A stretch of 10,890 nt of DNA, from assembly GCA_030589965.1 (NCBI GenBank), contig JAUUZM010000069.1, forward strand, positions 1 to 10,890. The letters are read 5' to 3'. The stretch's first letter is position 1. Every line of letters begins with the position of its first letter. The position numbers were made by a program, and so were the translations under genes. This stretch comes from Bacteroides sp. (GTDB lineage: Bacteria; Bacteroidota; Bacteroidia; Bacteroidales; SM23-62). The notes under the pieces were generated by a model. The model worked only from the letters and a program-made list of their open reading frames with translations. It was not told the DNA's origin and made no database searches. Below are positions 6,085 through 10,890 of this stretch, piece after piece.

Positions 6085-6100
6085 GCCAGAATTTTGCCAG
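6082..6100 (+). repeat. Right pair of TTTGCCAG direct repeats
   Basis: TTTGCCAG at 6082-6089 and 6093-6100, 11 bp apart and in the same orientation as the left pair at 5866-5885. The first copy overlaps the end of the terminator T-run. Together the two pairs bracket the middle 17-bp core, the geometry expected of integrase arm sites around an attP-like core or around a junction of two tandem insertions. Confidence 0.5.
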
Positions 6101-6133
6101 AAAGCTGGAGAATGACGATTAAAATCGATTGAT

Positions 6134-6260
6134 AAGTGTTCCAGATATTAAGAAAAAACATTTCGTTGGAACACCTATAAATATCATAAATAATAAATAC
6201 AATCAATGATAGGTGTTCCAAACAATGTAATAATCACTATATTTGGAACACTTATAAATT
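6134..6260 (+). promoter_or_regulatory. Operator array and promoter of the ATPase gene
   Basis: Four copies of the half-site GTGTTCC alternate in orientation, at 6136-6142 (+), 6168-6174 (-), 6213-6219 (+) and 6245-6251 (-), with centres 32, 45 and 32 bp apart. They form two modules offset by 77 bp, each ending in GGAACAC, one pyrimidine, then TATAAAT (6168-6182 and 6245-6259, 14 of 15 identical). The 13-bp arms TTGGAACACCTAT (6166-6178) and ATAGGTGTTCCAA (6209-6221) are perfect inverted repeats. A -7 box TATATTTG (6238-6245) runs into the last half-site, so a bound regulator would probably block transcription starting some 18 nt before the ATG. Confidence 0.65.
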
Positions 6261-6268
6261 ATTCAACT

Positions 6269-7681
6269 ATGGCAAATATAATAATCGGAAGAGTTGTGGA
6301 GAAAGAGGTTTTAACAAATTCTTTAAACAGTTCTAGGTCAGAATTAATTGCAATATACGGAAGAAGGAGAATTGGTAAAACGTACTTGATCAGAGAGTTT
6401 TATGAGAAAGAGATAGTTTTCAATGTGACAGGTTATAGTATTGGGAGCAAAGCAGTACAAATTAAAAACTTCATGACGAAACTCAATGAAGTCACAGATA
6501 AATTCAAAGATGATAAACCAAAAGATTGGATCGATTGCTTTGTCCTATTGAAGAAGCACATAACTGGGTTACGAAAAAGCAAGAGTAAGAAGGTGATCTT
6601 TTTTGATGAATTCCCATGGATTGCAACCGATAAATCGGGCTTCTTACCAGCTTTTGAAAACTTCTGGAATGACTTTTGTTCCGCAAGAACTAACCTCATA
6701 GTTGTAGTATGTGGATCAGCAGCTTCTTATATGGTAAAAAAGATTATCAAGAATCATAAAGGATTAAGTAAGAGAATAACCCAGAAAATAAATCTCAAAC
6801 CATTTAATTTAGGGGAGGTTAGGGAGTTTTTTGAGTATAAAAGAAATCCAATGTTAGAATATGAGTTGCTGAAAATATATATGTCTCTTGGAGGGATACC
6901 TGAGTATCTTGAACAAGTAAAAAAAGGTGAATCAGCAGTTACAACAATCGACCGACTGTGCTTTCAATCTGGAGCGTATCTGGAAGATGAATTTGATGAT
7001 GTGTTTAAATCTCTCTTCAATTCTTCATCATTTCACAAAAAAATTATTGATGTACTGGCCGAAGGCAAGAAAAAAGGATTAACCCGAGCAGACTTATTAG
7101 ATAAATGTGAGGTTAATTCAAGTGGTCGGTTTTCTCAATCGTTAGTAGAATTAGAAATATCAGGATTTGTGCTGAAATATGATTCATACAAAGGAAAATC
7201 AAAAGAAACTCTTTATCGAATCTATGATGAATATTGCTTGTTTTACTTGCAATTCATAAAACCATTTAAAGGGAATAGTTGGCAACAATTATATCAGCTA
7301 CCAGAATATTTAATATGGTGCGGTTATGCTTTCGAAACAATTTGTCTGAAGCACAGTACGGAAATTAAACGAGCACTAAAAATTGAAGGTATAGTCTCAG
7401 AAAATTACACATGGAGTAATAACAAAGCTCAAGTAGATATGGTAATTGATCGAGATGACAACTGGGTCAACCTGTGTGAGATGAAGTTCTACAATGATGA
7501 ATTTACCATAGATGCTGGTTACTTAGATAGAATTGAAACGAAAAAAAGAGAGTTTAAAACTGACAGAGCAGTTCGGAAAGGTGTTTATATAACAATGGTT
7601 ACTACACATGGGGTTAAGGCCAATAAGTATAGCACAACCATAGTTGACCATGACCTGAAAATGAATTGTTTATTTGGATAG
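6269..7681 (+). CDS. P-loop ATPase with DUF234 / PD-(D/E)XK-like nuclease domain
   Basis: A 470-residue protein of the archaeal-type ATPase plus DUF234 family, related to STAND/AAA+ P-loop NTPases and widespread in archaea and Bacteroidota. Domains: Walker A Y-G-R-R-R-I-G-K-T at residues 30-38 (Lys37), Walker B V-I-F-F-D-E-F-P-W at 109-117 (Asp113, Glu114), sensor-like V-V-C-G-S at 146-150, a probable winged helix at about 255-305, and a C-terminal nuclease-like domain. That domain has G-Y-A-F-E (352-356), K-A-Q-V-D (386-390, Asp390) and C-E-M-K (403-406, Glu404 and Lys406), matching a D...ExK catalytic core. The ATG at 6269 is chosen because the conserved I-I-G-R-x-x-E start follows it and because earlier starts (6206) lie in the operator array. 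No partner gene is adjacent. Its function is not established; a defence or mobile-DNA role is possible. Confidence 0.88.
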   Translation: MANIIIGRVVEKEVLTNSLNSSRSELIAIYGRRRIGKTYLIREFYEKEIVFNVTGYSIGSKAVQIKNFMTKLNEVTDKFKDDKPKDWIDCFVLLKKHITGLRKSKSKKVIFFDEFPWIATDKSGFLPAFENFWNDFCSARTNLIVVVCGSAASYMVKKIIKNHKGLSKRITQKINLKPFNLGEVREFFEYKRNPMLEYELLKIYMSLGGIPEYLEQVKKGESAVTTIDRLCFQSGAYLEDEFDDVFKSLFNSSSFHKKIIDVLAEGKKKGLTRADLLDKCEVNSSGRFSQSLVELEISGFVLKYDSYKGKSKETLYRIYDEYCLFYLQFIKPFKGNSWQQLYQLPEYLIWCGYAFETICLKHSTEIKRALKIEGIVSENYTWSNNKAQVDMVIDRDDNWVNLCEMKFYNDEFTIDAGYLDRIETKKREFKTDRAVRKGVYITMVTTHGVKANKYSTTIVDHDLKMNCLFG

Positions 7682-7795
7682 AAAAATACAAAGCTTAAAT
7701 TAGTAATATATATTGGAAAACTCCGCTCACTGAGAACCAGGTCTACCGTTCAAAAGTGAGCCACTATCTCAATCCCCAATATTATTTTATTTGAT

Positions 7796-7978
7796 TCAAG
7801 CTATCCAAATAAGTCTTTGTGACCGTAAGGTTATGATAGTTCTTTTTGAGTTCTCAGGAGTGTCCTTTTCAAGTGCCTTTTTGCACCATTTAGCTATGTT
7901 TTGCGATTTTGGGTATTTGTTATATACCTGATTTTCAATGGGTATGTGACAGAGGTTACATCCCTGGCAGTCAAGAGG
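7796..7978 (-). pseudogene. Truncated coding fragment ending at tRNA core copy 3
   Basis: A 60-codon open frame on the minus strand with no ATG, GTG or TTG start in a sensible place. It runs out of the third 17-bp tRNA core (a stop lies just beyond it) to TGA at 7796-7798. It reads D-C-Q-G-C-N-L-C-H-I-P-I-E-N near its beginning, then K-Y-P-K-S-Q-N-I-A-K-W-C-K-K-A-L-E-K-D, and ends R-S-Q-R-L-I-W-I-A. The composition and codon usage look like real protein. The simplest reading is the 3' end of a gene whose 5' part was lost when the attachment core was joined here. No family is recognised. It is convergent with the ATPase gene. Confidence 0.5.
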
Positions 7979-8005
7979 TCAGGAGTTTGACTCTCCTTAT
8001 TATCA
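7964..8005 (+). repeat. tRNA 3'-part fragment, copy 3 (putative attachment site)
   Basis: Bases 7964-7980 are the third exact CTGGCAGTCAAGAGGTC, 1972 bp after copy 2. The T-arm is perfectly paired (AGGAG/CTCCT around TTTGACT, 7981-7997), but its sequence differs from copies 1 and 2. The acceptor-like part TATTATC-A is also unrelated to theirs, so only the 17-bp core is shared by all three. It lies 79 bp from the end of the GT4 gene and is the right edge of the island. Confidence 0.7.
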
Positions 8006-8084
8006 GATAGCCTGATGGTTCTTTTCGATCAATTGAATATTGTAGCGTTCTAAACTGAAATCCCAATATATTAATGGATTCCTT

Positions 8085-9227
8085 TTACCGTGTAGAATTA
8101 ATCCTGACAGCCAGCTGAAGAATCTCTTCTCTCATGGCATCCCAGGTGAATCTTTTCTTTCCGGCTTCAACATTTTTCCGGAATTCCCCTGCTCTGTCGT
8201 TTTGAAAAAAGTCCTGGATGGCATTTGAAATTTCCTTTTCGTCAACCGGTGTAACATAACCCACCTTTTGATGAGGAACAATTTCTGCCAATCCACCGAC
8301 ATCAGTCACCAGCATGGGGTTCCCAAAATGGTATGCGATCTGGCTGATACCGCTCTGGGTAGCAGTCTTGTAAGGCTGTACAACCAGGTCCGCCAAACTG
8401 AAATAATATTTCACTTCCCCGGCAGGGATAAATTGATCCCGGACCAGGATACTATCGTTCAGACCAAGCTTGCCTATTAATTCCATGTATTCCTCCTTAC
8501 CTGCATAAAACTCACCGGCAACAATGAGCTTCAGTCCCTCTATTTCCTGCCTTGCCGAAGCGAATGCCCTGAGCAGCAAATCAAGTCCCTTGTACTTTCG
8601 GATTAATCCAAAAAACAACAGGTATTTTCCTGAAGTGTCGAGTCCCAGATATCTACCGGCCTCTTCCCTCTCAACACCATCACCAAATATGTCGTAGACC
8701 GGGTGGGGAACAAAAACCTTCAGTTCGTTGTTGGTGAAAATAGTAAGATCATCCAGCACGGAACGGGACAGAACAATAAATCCATCGCAGCGTTTAAGGA
8801 GTCTCCGGTTAAGGAATTTCCAGCCAAGCTGCTTTTCATGAGGAATTACATTATGACAAACGGCTATAACAGGGAAATTTCGTTTTTTCCCTAAACGCCT
8901 GACTATCGACCCTAGTCCCATGGCAATAAAAGGCATCCAGTGATGAAGAATTACCAGCTCAGGTTCCTGCCGGCGTATTCGCCTGGCAGTCTTTCTCCAG
9001 CTAAAGGGATTTATTGAATTTATCCATCGATTTATGGATATACCCTGCGGTGGATCACCCGGCTCAAACTGGCTCGTACCGGGAAAGAGGAATCCTGGAT
9101 ATTGTAATGAATAAGATACAATGGAAGCATCATGTCCGGATGATGCAAAGTTTCTGCAAAGGGCGGTATTGAAGTTGGATATACCTCCCCGCAAAGGGTA
9201 TCCCGGACCGATACAAATGATCTTCAA
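8085..9227 (-). CDS. GT4-family glycosyltransferase
   Basis: A 380-residue GT-B fold glycosyltransferase that probably transfers an activated sugar to a cell-surface glycan or lipid acceptor. The N-terminal acceptor domain begins K-I-I-C-I-G-P-G-Y-P-L-R-G-G-I-S-N-F. The C-terminal Glycos_transf_1 domain (about 199-360) has F-F-G-L-I-R-K-Y-K-G-L-D-L-L-L (205-219) and V-T-D-V-G-G-L-A-E (307-315). The usual E-x7-E first Glu is not evident; T-Q-S-G-I-S-Q-I-A occupies that place (290-298). The start codon is TTG (minus strand, 9227-9225), and TTGA overlaps the stop of the upstream GT2 gene by 4 nt. No ATG lies close by that keeps the conserved start. Third gene of a minus-strand operon. Donor and acceptor are unknown. 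Confidence 0.9.
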   Translation of the reverse strand: MKIICIGPGYPLRGGISNFNTALCRNFASSGHDASIVSYSLQYPGFLFPGTSQFEPGDPPQGISINRWINSINPFSWRKTARRIRRQEPELVILHHWMPFIAMGLGSIVRRLGKKRNFPVIAVCHNVIPHEKQLGWKFLNRRLLKRCDGFIVLSRSVLDDLTIFTNNELKVFVPHPVYDIFGDGVEREEAGRYLGLDTSGKYLLFFGLIRKYKGLDLLLRAFASARQEIEGLKLIVAGEFYAGKEEYMELIGKLGLNDSILVRDQFIPAGEVKYYFSLADLVVQPYKTATQSGISQIAYHFGNPMLVTDVGGLAEIVPHQKVGYVTPVDEKEISNAIQDFFQNDRAGEFRKNVEAGKKRFTWDAMREEILQLAVRINSTR

Positions 9228-10183
9228 GAGGATAGGTTTAATTGTTCATCTATCAGGTAAACATTCCGGTCTGATGAACTTCTGGATACCAATTCCCCCA
9301 GGAATCCTGTGAGAAACAACTGTGTACCTAATATCATAGCAACGAGGGCAAGGTAAAAATAAGGACTCTCCGTAACCCGTGCAAGCACTTCTCCCCTGAC
9401 CGTATAAATGATTTTTTGAATTCCAAGGTAAGTAGCTGCCACAAATCCACCCAGGAACATCAGCGTGCCAAGAGTTCCGAACAGATGCATGGGTCGCTTT
9501 CCGAACCTGCTGATAAAACTAATTGATATCAGGTCAAGATATCCTATTATGAACCTTTCTATGCCGTACTTGGTTACCCCGTATTTTCTCTCCTGGTGCT
9601 GAACCACCTTCTCCCCTATCTTGCGGAACCCGGCCTGCTTGGCCAGGAAAGGAATGTAACGATGCATATCCCCGTAAACCTCTATGCTTTTGACGACGGC
9701 CTTACGATAAGCTTTTAGTCCACAGTTAAAATCATGCAATTTTATTCCTGAAAACATTCTTGCGATCAGGTTGTATAACTTGCTAGGTATCCTCTTTGAG
9801 AGGGGATCGTACCTTTTTTTCTTCCATCCGGAAACAATATCAAATCCGTCTTCCAGAATCATCCTGGTAAGCTCGGGTACTTCTTCCGGACTGTCCTGCA
9901 GATCGGCATCCATGGTAATTACAACCTCACCTTCGGCAACCTGGAATGCGGTATGAAGGGCTGCGGCTTTTCCATAATTTCGTCTGAAACGGATTCCTTT
10001 AACCTCCTTGTGAGAAGCAGCCAGTTCTTCTATTACTTTCCAGGATGAGTCATTGCTGCCATCATCCACCATTATAACCTCGTATTGATATGAATGTACG
10101 GAAAGGACTTTTTCTATCCATTCACGCAATTCAGAGAGAGATTCTTCCTCATTAAAAACCGGTACAACTATTGAAATATCCAT
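9224..10183 (-). CDS. GT2 polyprenyl-phosphate-type glycosyltransferase with two TM segments
   Basis: A 319-residue family 2 glycosyltransferase resembling dolichol/undecaprenyl-phosphate sugar transferases (GtrB-like), which load a sugar on a polyprenyl phosphate at the inner membrane. The catalytic domain has V-V-P-V-F-N-E-E-E-S (6-15), V-D-D-G-S (39-43, Asp40-Asp41), the metal-binding D-A-D of M-D-A-D-L-Q-D (92-94), D-F-N-C-G-L-K-A-Y (151-159) and Q-H-Q-E-R-K-Y-G-V-T-K-Y-G (195-207). Two hydrophobic segments at about 233-256 and 275-298 anchor the C-terminus. It starts 5 nt after the DUF4199 gene and overlaps the GT4 gene by 4 nt, so the three genes are almost surely co-transcribed and may build one glycan. 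The sugar is unknown. Confidence 0.92.
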   Translation of the reverse strand: MDISIVVPVFNEEESLSELREWIEKVLSVHSYQYEVIMVDDGSNDSSWKVIEELAASHKEVKGIRFRRNYGKAAALHTAFQVAEGEVVITMDADLQDSPEEVPELTRMILEDGFDIVSGWKKKRYDPLSKRIPSKLYNLIARMFSGIKLHDFNCGLKAYRKAVVKSIEVYGDMHRYIPFLAKQAGFRKIGEKVVQHQERKYGVTKYGIERFIIGYLDLISISFISRFGKRPMHLFGTLGTLMFLGGFVAATYLGIQKIIYTVRGEVLARVTESPYFYLALVAMILGTQLFLTGFLGELVSRSSSDRNVYLIDEQLNLSS

Positions 10184-10188
10184 CTGTG

Positions 10189-10701
10189 CTAAGCTTCTTC
10201 CCTTTTAAAGATCGCGGCCACGATCAATGATATAATAGTACCCATAAACACTGACACGACAAATCCCATAACGGCCATGATCCCTGGTTTCATAAAACCG
10301 GATGTATATCCCATAGCTTGTTCTATCTCATCTTCAGACCGACCCTTTTCCAACATCTTCTCTACTTGCATTTCTGACATTTTCGTAAGGATATCCGGAT
10401 CAATTACGGTCCATAGAATATAAGCAAATAGGGTTCCGATCAGGCCTGAGACAACCAGGGCAGTAAAGCTAAAGCTGAATGCCGGTCCAAAGGGAAGTAT
10501 TCCTCCCCTGATTTTATCCCTGAAACTGCGGATACCCAAGATCAGGAGAACAATGGATATCAACATTCCAGCATAACCAAGATTCTGGTTGAGATACTGG
10601 TTGAACATATAAAGAATCACGCTGTAAATGATACCAGCAAAACCAATTATTAAGCCCCAGATCAGTCCACTATAAAAGACAGATGTGCTTTTGTTTTCCA
10701 T
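10189..10701 (-). CDS. DUF4199 domain membrane protein
   Basis: A 170-residue integral membrane protein of the DUF4199 family, typical of Bacteroidota and without known function. Four membrane segments are visible at about residues 11-33, 42-58, 76-100 and 140-164. Between segments 3 and 4 is the family's cytoplasmic-looking amphipathic loop (D-P-D-I-L-T-K-M-S-E-M-Q-V-E-K-M-L-E-K-G then R-S-E-D-E-I-E-Q-A-M). The ATG at 10699-10701 gives a short polar tail before the first segment. First gene of the operon with the GT2 and GT4 genes, a linkage I recall from other Bacteroidota. Its promoter faces away from the SRP RNA gene (see 10731-10760). Confidence 0.88.
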   Translation of the reverse strand: MENKSTSVFYSGLIWGLIIGFAGIIYSVILYMFNQYLNQNLGYAGMLISIVLLILGIRSFRDKIRGGILPFGPAFSFSFTALVVSGLIGTLFAYILWTVIDPDILTKMSEMQVEKMLEKGRSEDEIEQAMGYTSGFMKPGIMAVMGFVVSVFMGTIISLIVAAIFKREEA

Positions 10702-10730
10702 TATTGATACATTTGGTTTGGTTTAGGAAA

Positions 10731-10760
10731 GCAAAGATATGTTTTTTTCGCTATCTTTGC
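10731..10760. promoter_or_regulatory. Back-to-back divergent promoters for DUF4199 operon and ffs
   Basis: GCAAAGATA (10731-10739) and TATCTTTGC (10752-10760) form a perfect 9-bp inverted repeat separated by 12 bp. Each arm holds a Bacteroidota -7 box TATCTTTG: on the plus strand at 10752-10759, placing the start at about 10765 exactly where the SRP RNA begins; on the minus strand at 10739-10732, placing the start at about 10725, some 24 nt before the DUF4199 ATG. No clear TTTG -33 box is seen for either. Each promoter's -33 zone overlaps the other's -7 box, so both cannot be occupied at once. Confidence 0.65.
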
Positions 10761-10764
10761 ACCT

Positions 10765-10861
10765 GGGCAAGTCTTATACGACCAGCTCCCGTTGAACTCC
10801 CCCAGGTCCGGAAGGAAGCAAGGGTAGACGGTTGTAGCGGTGCGATGTAAGTAGCTTGCCC
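10765..10861 (+). ncRNA. ffs: Small SRP RNA (4.5S type)
   Basis: The RNA of the signal recognition particle, which with Ffh targets nascent membrane proteins to FtsY and SecYEG. The conserved apical domain is present as CAGGTCCGGAAGGAAGCAA (10803-10821), containing the GGAA tetraloop and the A-rich asymmetric side that binds Ffh. The ends close as a helix: GGGCAAG (10765-10771) pairs with CTTGCCC (10855-10861), giving about 97 nt, the usual length of the short bacterial form without an Alu domain. The end positions are defined by this closing stem and by the -7 box 5 bp upstream of the first G. Confidence 0.95.
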
Positions 10862-10867
10862 TTTTTT
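10855..10867 (+). terminator. Terminator of the SRP RNA
   Basis: The 3' arm of the SRP RNA's own closing stem (CTTGCCC) is followed directly by TTTTTT (10862-10867), so the mature RNA hairpin doubles as an intrinsic terminator. Nothing is recognised in the last 23 bases of the window. Confidence 0.75.
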
Positions 10868-10890
10868 ATTTCCCTGCAGTTCATGATGTC

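Noticed and set aside
4306..8005. CRISPR array
   Set aside because: The repeated 17-bp core occurs only three times at intervals of about 1.7-2.0 kb with genes between, which is unlike the short regular spacers of a CRISPR array.
8040..8084. Terminator for the minus-strand glycosyltransferase operon
   Set aside because: Only a five-pair AATCC/GGATT stem without a T-run is present, too weak to call.
8268..9312. Several short plus-strand frames opposite the glycosyltransferase genes
   Set aside because: All are shadows of the GT4/GT2 coding strand and none has independent motifs or spacing that suggests a gene.

Overview
The window looks like a chromosomal segment from a member of the Bacteroidota, probably a Bacteroidales/Marinilabiliales-like lineage. 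Support comes from promoter -7 boxes of the TAnnTTTG type, the DUF4199, DUF2752 and 'CCC motif' small membrane proteins, a mitochondrial-type aconitase, and a LuxC-type acyl-CoA reductase encoded among housekeeping genes. No species can be named from the sequence alone.

Layout. (1) 1-4297, plus strand: a tightly packed run of seven genes with gaps of 13 nt or less, or overlaps. They are the 3' end of aconitase, two small membrane proteins, a LuxC-family acyl-CoA reductase, a pRiA4b ORF-3/IS1096-TnpR-like protein, miaA (tRNA dimethylallyltransferase) and a NUDIX hydrolase. (2) 4298-8084: a visibly A+T-richer accessory island between two conserved blocks. It holds three identical 17-bp copies of CTGGCAGTCAAGAGGTC (starting at 4306, 5992 and 7964). 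Each is followed by a T-arm-like stretch, so each resembles the 3' part of a tRNA gene cut in the anticodon loop. They divide the island into two cassettes. Cassette 1 carries a Xre-RES toxin-antitoxin pair on the minus strand. Cassette 2 carries a solitary ATPase fused to a DUF234/PD-(D/E)XK-like nuclease domain, preceded by an ordered array of four GTGTTCC half-sites. No integrase is visible, but pairs of TTTGCCAG repeats flank the middle copy, and decayed coding fragments lie next to the outer copies. (3) 8085-10701, minus strand: a membrane/cell-surface operon of DUF4199 protein, GT2 polyprenyl-phosphate-type glycosyltransferase and GT4 glycosyltransferase. (4) 10765-10867, plus strand: the small bacterial SRP RNA (ffs) with a terminator, divergent from the DUF4199 gene.

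How the parts relate. The left block is core metabolism and RNA modification. The right block is probably glycan assembly plus protein-targeting RNA. The island between them appears to be the residue of tRNA-targeting integration events that left behind two selfish or defensive modules (an NAD+-attacking toxin-antitoxin pair and an ATPase-nuclease of unknown role). The most interesting signals are the triplicated tRNA-fragment boundaries, the 32/45/32-bp operator array, and a pair of interlocked divergent promoters between ffs and the DUF4199 gene.
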